This document shows, in pieces, positions 9,145 to 17,440 of a stretch of DNA of 64,000 nucleotides; within the stretch, counting starts at the first letter, position 1, and each line of letters starts with the position of its first letter. The notes beneath the pieces were generated by a model. It saw only the letters and a program-made list of their open reading frames with translations, had not been told where the DNA came from and searched no databases. The position numbers were made by a program, and so were the translations under genes. This DNA is from an uncultured Bacteroidota bacterium (GTDB lineage: Bacteria; Bacteroidota; Bacteroidia; Flavobacteriales; Flavobacteriaceae), in contig CACKBZ010000001.1 of the NCBI GenBank assembly GCA_902598525.1, forward strand, positions 62,001-126,000, given 5' to 3'.

Positions 9145-10142
9145 TGAATATTTCAGTTAAAATAATTTCTTTTCTATCATTATTACTTATTAGTTGTAAT
9201 CTTGATTCAACAAATTATAAAAGGATTCAAGGTGATGCACTTGGAACTACCTATAAAGTGATAGTACAATCTGAGTCTAATTCAAGTTTAATTAAACAAA
9301 GTATTGATTCGATTTTTGAGGTTATAAATAACTCAATGTCAACGTATAGATCTAATTCAATAATATCTAGAGTTAATCAATCTCAAAATCCAGTCAAGGT
9401 TGACAGCCATTTTATTGAGGTTTTTAAAAAATCACAAGAAATATGGAATCTTTCAAATGGATATTTTGATCCTACAGCCGGTTCTATTGTCAATTTATAT
9501 GGAATGGGGCCAAATAATAATATTCAGTCAATTAATAACTATAAAGTTGATAGTGTTATGCAATATGTAGGTTTAGATAAAGTATACCTCAACCAACAAA
9601 ATTATATAGAGAAAGCAAATGAAAATGTTTACATTGATTTTAATGCAATTGCTAAAGGTTATTCTGTTGATTTAATTAAAGATTTATTAATGAGTATGAA
9701 CTCAAATAATTTTCTGATTGAGGTAGGGGGAGAATTGATCACTATGGGTGTGAATGAAAAAAACAAGAAATGGAAAGTTGCAATCCAAAATCCTGTTGAT
9801 TTGAATAGTTATTATTCTGAAATTACACTTGATGGAATGTCTTTAGCTACTTCTGGAAACTACAGAAAATTCAGGATTGATTCAGATTCAGGTGTAAGAT
9901 ATGCTCACATTGTTAACCCAATTAATGGTGAGTCAATGTCAAATAATATATTAAGTACCTCAGTAATCACTAGTTCTTGTATTGAAGCTGACGCATGGGC
10001 AACCAGTTTAATGTTAATGGACCCAATGGAGGCCATAGAAATAATAAATAATATTGTAGATATAGAAGTTTTAATATTGACTGCAATAAATAATGAAATT
10101 ATACCTATCAAATCTAATGGGTGGGATTTAATTACTAAATGA
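9144..10142 (+). CDS. apbE: FAD:protein FMN transferase, lipoprotein
   Basis: 332 residues. The N-terminal signal peptide ends in lipobox LISC, placing the lipidated cysteine at residue 18. The ApbE domain shows ALGTTYKV, the PTAGS segment, YIDFNAIAKGY and VGGELITMG, ending with HIVNPINGE and EADAWAT. The family transfers FMN from FAD to Thr of NqrB and NqrC in the periplasm, which fits its place as last gene of the nqr operon. Its 3' end overlaps the convergent methyltransferase gene by 15 nt. Confidence 0.94.
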   Translation: MNISVKIISFLSLLLISCNLDSTNYKRIQGDALGTTYKVIVQSESNSSLIKQSIDSIFEVINNSMSTYRSNSIISRVNQSQNPVKVDSHFIEVFKKSQEIWNLSNGYFDPTAGSIVNLYGMGPNNNIQSINNYKVDSVMQYVGLDKVYLNQQNYIEKANENVYIDFNAIAKGYSVDLIKDLLMSMNSNNFLIEVGGELITMGVNEKNKKWKVAIQNPVDLNSYYSEITLDGMSLATSGNYRKFRIDSDSGVRYAHIVNPINGESMSNNILSTSVITSSCIEADAWATSLMLMDPMEAIEIINNIVDIEVLILTAINNEIIPIKSNGWDLITK

Positions 10143-10892
10143 TTTTCTAGCAATAGGGATTACATCATTTTTCTGTAATCCATATTTTAATTTCATCTCT
10201 TCAGAAAAATTTTCAGTGTAATACACCATCTCTACCTCAAATCCAGCTTTTTCAACTCTCTCTTTAAAGTCCAAACCATATTCTCTTACATGATCATACT
10301 GTCCAAAATATTTCTCTCTATCTTTTTTAGAAATTATTGATTGATCTTCAAAAGTTTCATTTCTTTTAAAGTTAATAGGTACCTGAAGAATTGCAACTCC
10401 GCCAGACTTTAAAACTCTAAAAATTTCCTTTAAAGCTTTTATATCATCATCAATATGTTCAAGAACATGATTACATATTATTAGATCAAAAGATTTATTC
10501 TCAAAATTCATTGATTTAATATCTCCTTTTATATCTGCTAATGGAGATTTTAAATCAAAAGTAAAGTAGTCCCAGTTTTGATTTTTTTTAAATTTTTTAT
10601 AAAAAATTTGTTCTGGTGCAACGTGCAAAACTTTTAGTTTTGAGTCAAGAAAATTTGTTTCGTTAATAAGGTATAACCAAAGCAGCCTATGTCTTTCCAA
10701 AGATAGTGTTCCAGGTGATAATGCATTTCTTCTTATTTTTTTATAACCATATGATAAAAATTTTGAGTATCCATTCCCATCAATCGGATCATAAAATCTT
10801 TTTCCTTTGAATATAATTTTTAAAATTGGTATGAAGTAGAAGCTATATTTTATTAGTAACTCTCTTGGTAAGAATTTTAATATATATTTCAT
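10128..10892 (-). CDS. SAM-dependent methyltransferase (class I, type 11-like)
   Basis: 254 residues. The central class I fold is visible: VLHVAPEQ (motif I position), FTFDLKS with an acidic residue for the SAM ribose, DLIICNHVLEHI (motif IV/V) and LKSGGVAILQVP. The substrate is not evident. An N-terminal segment rich in Phe, Leu and Lys looks membrane-proximal. It is the last gene of a four-gene minus-strand unit (gpmI, lipoprotein, map, this gene), 3 nt after map. Its 3' end overlaps apbE. Confidence 0.75.
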   Translation of the reverse strand: MKYILKFLPRELLIKYSFYFIPILKIIFKGKRFYDPIDGNGYSKFLSYGYKKIRRNALSPGTLSLERHRLLWLYLINETNFLDSKLKVLHVAPEQIFYKKFKKNQNWDYFTFDLKSPLADIKGDIKSMNFENKSFDLIICNHVLEHIDDDIKALKEIFRVLKSGGVAILQVPINFKRNETFEDQSIISKKDREKYFGQYDHVREYGLDFKERVEKAGFEVEMVYYTENFSEEMKLKYGLQKNDVIPIARKSFSN

Positions 10893-10895
10893 CTA

Positions 10896-11702
10896 TTAAA
10901 AAAAATTATGGAATTTATCTTCTTCGTTAGATTCAATGCCAAGAGCTTGGTAAATATATTTGAATGTTGATAATAACTCAGGCTTACTATCAATAACTGC
11001 AATATTATGTTCAAAATGAGCACTCTGAAGTCCGTCGAGAGTTACAAAGGTCCAACCATCATCATTTATTTTAATTTTTTCAGTTCCAAGATTTATCATT
11101 GGTTCTATTGCCAACACTAAACCATTTTTGATAAGTTTTCCAGTTCCTTTTTTCCCATAGTTCGGAACTTCTGGTAATTCATGAAGACTTTGACCTAATC
11201 CATGTCCCACAAGCTCTCTTACAATTCCATAACCATGAATTTTAATATAGCTTTCTATTGCATCACCTATATCACCAATTCTATTAGTCTCTTTCATTGA
11301 TTCAATTCCTCTATAAAGTGATTTTTTTGTTACATCTAATAATTCTTGAACTTCTTTAGATACCTCACCAACAGAAAAAGTATATGCATGATCACCATAG
11401 AACCCATCTTTTAGAACTCCACAATCTATTGAAATTATATCACCATTTTTTAATGGTGTATCACATGGAATACCATGTACGACTTCATTATTTATACTTA
11501 CACATAATGTGTTTGGAAAATTATCATATCCCTTAAACCCTGGCTTAGCTTTATTATCAAGTATAAATTCTTCTGCAATCTTGTCAAGATATAAAGAAGT
11601 TATTCCAGGTTTAATTTCCTTTGCTAATAAACCTAAGGTCTTTGAGACTAATTGGGCACTTTCCCTAATTTTTTTAATTTCATTTATATCTTTTAGTATC
11701 AT
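10896..11702 (-). CDS. map: Type I methionine aminopeptidase
   Basis: 268 residues, a pita-bread fold metallopeptidase that removes the initiator Met. All five metal ligands are visible in order: Asp in SIDCGV, Asp in YGDHAY, His in GHGLGQ, Glu in AIEPM and Glu in AHFEHN. The length is typical for type Ia enzymes, with a slightly extended C-terminus. The start codon overlaps the upstream lipoprotein stop as ATGA, so translation is probably coupled. Separated from the translation-initiation gene cluster where map often lies, it here shares a unit with gpmI. Confidence 0.96.
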   Translation of the reverse strand: MILKDINEIKKIRESAQLVSKTLGLLAKEIKPGITSLYLDKIAEEFILDNKAKPGFKGYDNFPNTLCVSINNEVVHGIPCDTPLKNGDIISIDCGVLKDGFYGDHAYTFSVGEVSKEVQELLDVTKKSLYRGIESMKETNRIGDIGDAIESYIKIHGYGIVRELVGHGLGQSLHELPEVPNYGKKGTGKLIKNGLVLAIEPMINLGTEKIKINDDGWTFVTLDGLQSAHFEHNIAVIDSKPELLSTFKYIYQALGIESNEEDKFHNFF

Positions 11703-12202
11703 TCGATAAAATATACATGTTTATAGTCTTCATCGTTTAAGATTTTGAGAATATCACTCTCTAGACTCTCCTTTGGAAATTCTACTATTCTATTAACCTC
11801 AGTATTATCTATATTAAAAATAATCGTTGGTGTATTTGTTATATTCTTATTTACTTCATAACCCATTTCAGACTTTTTATTTGGATTAAGTAAAATAATT
11901 TTTAATTTATCTTCAGGGAAATTAAGCTCCTTTAGAATTTTAATCAATCTAGGTATTTCTCGCTGAGAGTCATGGCATAATGTATTCATGAATACTTCAA
12001 TATCATAATTATATAATTCAGAGAAATTATCTCTATTTATAGTTTCAACTGTGTAGTTTTTAAAATTTTCATTAAACCAATATGTTTTAGGTGAGTTTTT
12101 TAAATAATCTATATCTACTACTCCTTCTTCTATAAGATAATTTTGATTCTGAGAGCAGCTTGTGAATAAAATAGCTATAAATAATAAATAGATCTTTTTC
12201 AT
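11699..12202 (-). CDS. Thioredoxin-fold lipoprotein with single-cysteine CHDS active site
   Basis: 167 residues. A lipoprotein signal peptide has lipobox FTSC (Cys16). The soluble part has a thioredoxin-like arrangement: MNTLCHDSQREIPR places Cys76-His-Asp-Ser79 where CxxC normally sits, and TPTIIF near residue 127 gives the expected cis-proline loop. Flavobacterial thioredoxin relatives with a CxDSxREVPR motif are known to me, so this is probably a periplasmic thiol protein of unknown partner. With only one cysteine it cannot form the usual disulfide by itself. It overlaps both gpmI and map by 4 nt. Confidence 0.65.
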   Translation of the reverse strand: MKKIYLLFIAILFTSCSQNQNYLIEEGVVDIDYLKNSPKTYWFNENFKNYTVETINRDNFSELYNYDIEVFMNTLCHDSQREIPRLIKILKELNFPEDKLKIILLNPNKKSEMGYEVNKNITNTPTIIFNIDNTEVNRIVEFPKESLESDILKILNDEDYKHVYFIE

Positions 12203-13743
12203 ATTAGTAATGATTCCCCTTCCATTTCTATTGGAGTTTCTATACCAAGAATATCAAGTATAGTTGGAGCAATATCTGCGAGTACTCCATTATTAATTTC
12301 TTTGTTTTCAGAATTAACTAGAATAATAGGTACTGGATTGATAGTATGAGATGTGTTTATTGAGCCATCATCATTAATCATTCTCTCACAATTACCATGA
12401 TCAGCTATAACGATTGATGTATAGTCCTTATTAGATGCTTCATCAATAATTTTTCCAAGATGATTGTCTACTGCTTCACAAGCCTTAACTGCAGCATTAA
12501 AATCTCCTGTATGTCCTACCATATCAGGATTAGCAAAGTTCAAGCATATAAACTCAAATTTACCTTTTTTGATTTCTCTTATTACATTTTTAGTTACTTC
12601 ATCAGAGCTCATCTCAGGTTTAAGATCATAGGTAGCTACTTTTGGTGACGGACATAAAATTCTTTCCTCATTTTTGAATTTTTTCTCGGTACCACCATTA
12701 AAAAAGAATGTCACGTGCGGATATTTTTCAGTCTCCGCAATTCTTAGTTGATTAAAATTATTTTTAGAAATTACCTCTCCAAGAGTATTCTTAAGAACCT
12801 TATTCTCAAAAATTGGTTTTGCAATTTTAAAGTTTTCATCATAATTAGTAAGTGTGTATAAATTACTTACAGATTTAGTCATTCCATGATCTAAATAATC
12901 CTTTTCACATAAGGCTGATGTTAGTTGTCTTCCTCGATCATTCCTGTAATTAAAAAATATTACCGTATCATTAGAGTTTAGTCTATGAATTGGGTTTCTA
13001 TCTGAATCTACCTTCAAAAGGGGCTCTATAAATTCATCTGTTACTCCTTTTAAATATGAATTATTAATATCATTTATCAAATTAGTTGACTTGGTTCCAA
13101 CAGAATTTGAAATAAGATCATAAGCTTTCTTAACTCTCTCCCATCTATTATCCCTATCCATTGAGTAGTATCTACCAATTATAGTTGCAAGTTTACCTCC
13201 ATTTTTTTTACAAAAAGTTTTGATAGATTTTATACAATCAATCCCAGATTTTGGATCAACGTCTCTACCATCAGTAAATGCGTGTATATAAATGTTATTT
13301 TTAATCTCGGATAAGGTTAAAATAATCTCTTTTAAATGATCTACATGAGAGTGGACACCACCGTCTGAAACTAGACCCATTAAATGGACATTTGAAGAAT
13401 TTTTTTTAGTGTAGTTAATTATATCATTAAAATGACTTTTATTTCTAAACTCACCTTCTTTAATGCTGTTATTAATTTTAAGAAGATCTTGCAGAACTAT
13501 CCTTCCCGAACCAATATTCATATGACCAACTTCACTATTTCCCATTTGACCTTTCGGCAAACCAACTTTTTCACCATGAGTTATTAAAAAATTATTTGGG
13601 TAATTTTCAATTAACGAATTAAAATTTGGAGTATCTGCCATGTCAGGTGCAGATGCATCTTTGTTATCTGCAATTCCCCAACCATCAAGAATTAATAGTA
13701 AGACTTTCTTGTTCAATTTTTTGTTTAAAGATACAAATATCAT
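12199..13743 (-). CDS. gpmI: 2,3-bisphosphoglycerate-independent phosphoglycerate mutase
   Basis: 514 residues, standard iPGM length. The alkaline-phosphatase-type metal site shows Asp20 in LILDGWG, the nucleophile Ser70 in GQMGNSEVGH, HAFTDGRDV, and late metal motifs NPDMVGHTG and VIADHGNCE. It interconverts 3- and 2-phosphoglycerate in glycolysis and gluconeogenesis, without a cofactor and using Mn2+. It is first in the gpmI-lipoprotein-map-methyltransferase unit. Its stop overlaps the next start (4 nt). It diverges from rsgA across 48 bp. Confidence 0.96.
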   Translation of the reverse strand: MIFVSLNKKLNKKVLLLILDGWGIADNKDASAPDMADTPNFNSLIENYPNNFLITHGEKVGLPKGQMGNSEVGHMNIGSGRIVLQDLLKINNSIKEGEFRNKSHFNDIINYTKKNSSNVHLMGLVSDGGVHSHVDHLKEIILTLSEIKNNIYIHAFTDGRDVDPKSGIDCIKSIKTFCKKNGGKLATIIGRYYSMDRDNRWERVKKAYDLISNSVGTKSTNLINDINNSYLKGVTDEFIEPLLKVDSDRNPIHRLNSNDTVIFFNYRNDRGRQLTSALCEKDYLDHGMTKSVSNLYTLTNYDENFKIAKPIFENKVLKNTLGEVISKNNFNQLRIAETEKYPHVTFFFNGGTEKKFKNEERILCPSPKVATYDLKPEMSSDEVTKNVIREIKKGKFEFICLNFANPDMVGHTGDFNAAVKACEAVDNHLGKIIDEASNKDYTSIVIADHGNCERMINDDGSINTSHTINPVPIILVNSENKEINNGVLADIAPTILDILGIETPIEMEGESLLI

Positions 13744-13747
13744 TAAG

Positions 13748-13755
13748 TAGATTTG
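13748..13755 (+). promoter_or_regulatory. Predicted -7 box of rsgA
   Basis: TAGATTTG fits TAnnTTTG and lies 36 nt before the ATG of rsgA, between the divergent gpmI and rsgA genes. A TTTG at 13720-13723 could be the -33 element, but the 24-nt spacing is a little long. Confidence 0.45.
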
Positions 13756-13791
13756 TTAATATGATTAGGAAAAAATATATTGTTAAATAAT

Positions 13792-14739
13792 ATGTTAGAG
13801 GGTAAAGTATATAAATCAACAGGGAGTTGGTACCTAGTAAAATCAAAAAATAAATTTTTTGAATGTAGAATAAAGGGAAAAATTAGACTTAAGGATATCT
13901 CTACTACAAATCCAATATCAGTTGGTGATGATGTAATATTTGAAATAGAAGATCAAAATTCAGGTATTATTTCAGATATTTTACCTAGATCAAATTATAT
14001 AATTAGAAAATCAGTAAAACTTTCTAAACAGTATCATATAATTGCCTCTAATATCGATTTATCAATACTAGTTGTTACCCTTGATAATCCTGTAACAACA
14101 AATAATTTTATTGATAGATTTTTAGTTACCTGTAAGGCTTATGACATTCCTGTTATTTTGGCCTTTAATAAAATTGATACCTTTCAAGAAAATGAAGATG
14201 ATCAAATTAAAGAAATGATTAACATGTATAATCATATAGGATATGATTGTGATTTAATCTCGGCTAAATATGGGGATGGATTAGATAATTTAATTGCAAA
14301 AATGAAAAACAAAACCTGTATGATCTCTGGTCATAGTGGAGTAGGTAAATCAACTCTAATCAATTACATATCACCTGGTTTAAGTCTGAAGACAAAAGAA
14401 ATATCATCCTCACATAATCAAGGTCAACATACAACCACACATGCAGAAATGTTTGATCTAGATTCAAATATAAGGGTAATTGATACTCCTGGAATAAGAG
14501 GGTTTGGTCTTGTAGATATTTCAAAAAATGAACTTGGGGATTTTTTCCCAGAATTTTTAAAAGCAAAAGACAAATGTAAATTTAAAGATTGTCTTCATCT
14601 TGATGAACCAAATTGTAATGTAAAAAGTAAAATAATAAATGGTGAAATTTTTGAATCAAGATATAAGACTTATCTAGATATGTTGAAAGACCAAAATATT
14701 TATAGAAAATCTGATGAAAGTAGTAATTCAGAGAGTTAA
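13792..14739 (+). CDS. rsgA: Ribosome small-subunit-dependent GTPase RsgA
   Basis: 315 residues from ATG 13792; an upstream in-frame TTG (13780) is possible, but MLEGKVYKSTGSWY is the conserved N-terminus. The order of parts is that of a circularly permuted GTPase: OB fold, then G4 NKID (126-129), G5 SAKYG, then the P-loop GHSGVGKST (180-188) and G3 DTPG, with a C-terminal zinc finger CKFKDCLH...C. It assists late 30S subunit maturation. The dtd gene starts inside its 3' end (26-nt overlap). Confidence 0.95.
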   Translation: MLEGKVYKSTGSWYLVKSKNKFFECRIKGKIRLKDISTTNPISVGDDVIFEIEDQNSGIISDILPRSNYIIRKSVKLSKQYHIIASNIDLSILVVTLDNPVTTNNFIDRFLVTCKAYDIPVILAFNKIDTFQENEDDQIKEMINMYNHIGYDCDLISAKYGDGLDNLIAKMKNKTCMISGHSGVGKSTLINYISPGLSLKTKEISSSHNQGQHTTTHAEMFDLDSNIRVIDTPGIRGFGLVDISKNELGDFFPEFLKAKDKCKFKDCLHLDEPNCNVKSKIINGEIFESRYKTYLDMLKDQNIYRKSDESSNSES

Positions 14740-15166
14740 TAAGTCTTCAGTTGAGATAAATAATAGGATTAAATCTGAAATACAAAAAGGATTACTTGTC
14801 TTAATTGGAATTGGTTTAGATGATGATAAAAAAGATGCAGAATGGTTAGCAAATAAAGTGCTAAACCTAAGAGTGTTTAATGATTCAAAAGGAATTATGA
14901 ATAAATCCGTAATGGATATAAATGGTGAATTACTTCTAATCTCTCAATTTACACTGTTAGCATTAACTAAGAAAGGAAATAGGCCATCTTATATTAAGTC
15001 TGCTAATCATCAAATTGCGATTCCTCTCTATGAGCATTTTATTAAGACTTGTAAAGATCAGATTGATGATAAGGTAAAAACTGGAACTTTTGGTGCTGAC
15101 ATGAAAGTTTCACTTGTTAATGATGGACCAGTAACAATAATAATTGACTCAAAAAATAAAGAGTAA
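14714..15166 (+). CDS. dtd: D-aminoacyl-tRNA deacylase
   Basis: 150 residues, normal Dtd length. The two hallmark motifs are present: LLISQFTLLA, a variant of the SQFTL active-site loop, and the GPVT cross-subunit motif near the C-terminus in NDGPVTIIID. It hydrolyses D-aminoacyl-tRNAs and glycyl-tRNA(Ala), clearing mischarged tRNA. The start ATG lies within the last 26 nt of rsgA. It converges on murB with a 2-nt gap. Confidence 0.95.
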   Translation: MKVVIQRVNKSSVEINNRIKSEIQKGLLVLIGIGLDDDKKDAEWLANKVLNLRVFNDSKGIMNKSVMDINGELLLISQFTLLALTKKGNRPSYIKSANHQIAIPLYEHFIKTCKDQIDDKVKTGTFGADMKVSLVNDGPVTIIIDSKNKE

Positions 15167-15168
15167 TA

Positions 15169-16173
15169 TTACATTACAATTACTTCTTCTTCGAGCTCAA
15201 TATCAAATTTATTAAATACTGAGTCCTTAATTCTTTTAGCAAAATTTATAATTTCATTCCCTGATGCATTACCGAGATTAATTAATACTAAAGGCTGATT
15301 CTTATATACTCCTACATTCGCATCATTGATTTTTTTATAGCCACATTTATCAATTAACCATGCTGCTGGAACTTTAAAATAATTTGAATCAGTTTTAAAG
15401 AAAGGAATTTCAGTAAATTTTTCTTTAAGTTTTTGAAGTTTAGAATAATCTACAATAGGGTTTTTAAAAAAACTTCCACAATTACCATATTGTTTTGGAT
15501 CCGGAAGTTTTGAGTTCCTAATTTTAATTACCTCATTTGAAATCTTTTTTAAATCTAGGCCAGATTCTGAAAGATTATTCAAATCTGGATAATCAATATT
15601 ATATAAATGATTTGATTTTGTTAGATTAAATCTGACATAAGTTATTATAAATTTATTCTTAAGTTTTTTTTTAAAAATGGATGATCTGTAAGTAAATTCA
15701 CAATCTGACTTACTTAAGTTAACTTTATCAAGAGAGTCAATCATTATACCTGAGCAACTATCGAATACATCTTCTAACTCTACACCATAAGCCCCTATGT
15801 TTTGAATTGGAGAAGCACCAACATTACCAGGAATTAATGACAAATTTTCAATACCACCAAAATCTTTATCCACTGCCCACTTAACAAATCTATGCCAATT
15901 CGTGCCAGCAGACACTTCAACTTGAACTTTGTCAGGACCTTCGTCTAAGATCTTTATACTTTCTTCTTTTAGATTAATAATTGTCCCTTGGTAATGCTTT
16001 GTAAATAATATATTACTTCCGCCCCCAAGAATAAATAGATTGTTATTTAACTCTTTGTTATTTAATACCTCTAAGATATCATTAGTGTTACTTGACTCAA
16101 CTAACACATCACAACTAGCATCTACATTAAATGTATTGAGCTTTTTTAATGAAGCATTTTTATTTACAATCAT
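15169..16173 (-). CDS. murB: UDP-N-acetylmuramate dehydrogenase
   Basis: 334 residues, type I MurB. FAD-binding motifs LGGGSNILF near residue 50 and IPGNVGASPIQNIGAYG near 115 are clear; the catalytic Ser is in NCGSFFKNP and the final Glu in the ELEEE tail. It makes UDP-MurNAc from the enolpyruvyl precursor using NADPH. It lies 3 nt downstream of the aminotransferase gene and is probably transcribed with it. Confidence 0.96.
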   Translation of the reverse strand: MIVNKNASLKKLNTFNVDASCDVLVESSNTNDILEVLNNKELNNNLFILGGGSNILFTKHYQGTIINLKEESIKILDEGPDKVQVEVSAGTNWHRFVKWAVDKDFGGIENLSLIPGNVGASPIQNIGAYGVELEDVFDSCSGIMIDSLDKVNLSKSDCEFTYRSSIFKKKLKNKFIITYVRFNLTKSNHLYNIDYPDLNNLSESGLDLKKISNEVIKIRNSKLPDPKQYGNCGSFFKNPIVDYSKLQKLKEKFTEIPFFKTDSNYFKVPAAWLIDKCGYKKINDANVGVYKNQPLVLINLGNASGNEIINFAKRIKDSVFNKFDIELEEEVIVM

Positions 16174-16176
16174 AAG

Positions 16177-17367
16177 CTATCCAATAAACTCTTTAAGACC
16201 TAGTTTAATAATCTTTATTGCATTTTTTAATTTTTCTGAATTTAGAACAAATGCAATTCTTACTTCATCTTTTCCGTAATTTTCAGAACTATAAAAACCT
16301 GAAGCTGGAGATAGCATTACACTTTGATTTTTATATGAAAAATCTGTCAAAAGAAACTTTGCAAAATCTTCTGCATTTTCAATTGGTAACTTTATTATAG
16401 AATAAAATGCACCCATTGGATTAGAAAATTTAATATTATCAATTTTACTTAATTCGTCAATAATAACTTCTCTTCTTTTATAGTATTCCCTTATTACATT
16501 TTTAATATAGCTGTCACTTGAACTTAAAGCATGATTCGCGGCGATTAATGCTAAAGTAGGAGGCGATAATCTAGCAAGAGCAAACTTTAAACAAGTATCT
16601 ATGAATTCAGAGTTTTTAGAGACAATAAATCCAACTCGAGCACCACATAAACTATATCTTTTAGAAATAGAATCAATTAAAATAGCATTCTCGGAAAATT
16701 TTTCATCTTCAAGAATTGAAAAATGCTTAGTATCTGTATAAATAAACTCTCTATAAACCTCATCAACAACTATAAATAAATCATTTTTTTTAGCAAGATT
16801 AGCAATATTTGTTATTTCCTCTTGAGAGTAGACATATCCTGTTGGATTACAGGGATTACATAATAAAATTGCTCTTGTTTTGCCATTGATCTTATTTTCA
16901 AATTCATGAATTGATGGTAAAGCAAAATTATCTTCAATTTTTGATGAAATTGGAATTACATTAACATCAGAGGCCAATGCGAAACCATTATAATTTGCAT
17001 AAAAAGGCTCAGGAATAATTACCTCATCACCTGGATCACAAATAGAATTCATCGTAAACGAAAGAGCTTCGCTAGCTCCAACAGTAGTTATTATATCATC
17101 AGTAGAAATATGAATACTATGTTTTTTATAATAATTACAAAGATTTTTTCTAAATTCAAGTGATCCTTGAGAATATTCATATTTTAATAAATCTAAATCG
17201 GTTTCCCTAACAGCATTAAGAGATTCAACTGGAGATTTTATATCAGGCTGACCAATATTTAAATGAAGAATTTCAATCCCTCTTTTTTTTGCATCATCGG
17301 CATATGGTACAAGTTTTCTAATTGGTGAAGGTGGAATCTTATTACCTTTTTTTGATATTGATGGCAT
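16177..17367 (-). CDS. PLP-dependent aminotransferase (class I/II)
   Basis: 396 residues. It shows the fold-I aminotransferase layout: LNIGQPDI near the N-terminus, NPCNPTGYVYS with the PLP-contacting Asn, VVDEVYREF with the pyridine-nitrogen Asp, SISKRYSLCGAR with the Schiff-base Lys, and DEVRIAFV with the carboxylate Arg. It resembles aspartate/aromatic aminotransferases, but specificity cannot be assigned. It is the first gene of the unit with murB. No TAnnTTTG box was found on this strand in the 73-bp gap to valS. Confidence 0.88.
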   Translation of the reverse strand: MPSISKKGNKIPPSPIRKLVPYADDAKKRGIEILHLNIGQPDIKSPVESLNAVRETDLDLLKYEYSQGSLEFRKNLCNYYKKHSIHISTDDIITTVGASEALSFTMNSICDPGDEVIIPEPFYANYNGFALASDVNVIPISSKIEDNFALPSIHEFENKINGKTRAILLCNPCNPTGYVYSQEEITNIANLAKKNDLFIVVDEVYREFIYTDTKHFSILEDEKFSENAILIDSISKRYSLCGARVGFIVSKNSEFIDTCLKFALARLSPPTLALIAANHALSSSDSYIKNVIREYYKRREVIIDELSKIDNIKFSNPMGAFYSIIKLPIENAEDFAKFLLTDFSYKNQSVMLSPASGFYSSENYGKDEVRIAFVLNSEKLKNAIKIIKLGLKEFIG

Positions 17368-17406
17368 TTATTTAACTTAATTTTGTAAATATACTTCAAG
17401 GTATGT

Positions 17407-17414
17407 TATTTTTG
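17407..17414 (+). promoter_or_regulatory. Predicted valS promoter (-7 box, with -33 TTTTG at 17381-17385)
   Basis: TATTTTTG fits the -7 consensus and ends 26 nt before the valS ATG. TTTTG at 17381-17385 lies 21 nt upstream, a good -33 spacing. This makes it one of the most complete promoters in the window. Confidence 0.6.
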
Positions 17415-17440
17415 TTTTACTTTAAAATATTTATCATCTG

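Noticed and set aside
17378-17385. TAATTTTG as a separate promoter before valS
   Set aside because: Its TTTTG sits 21 nt before a better -7 box, so it is more likely the -33 element of that promoter.
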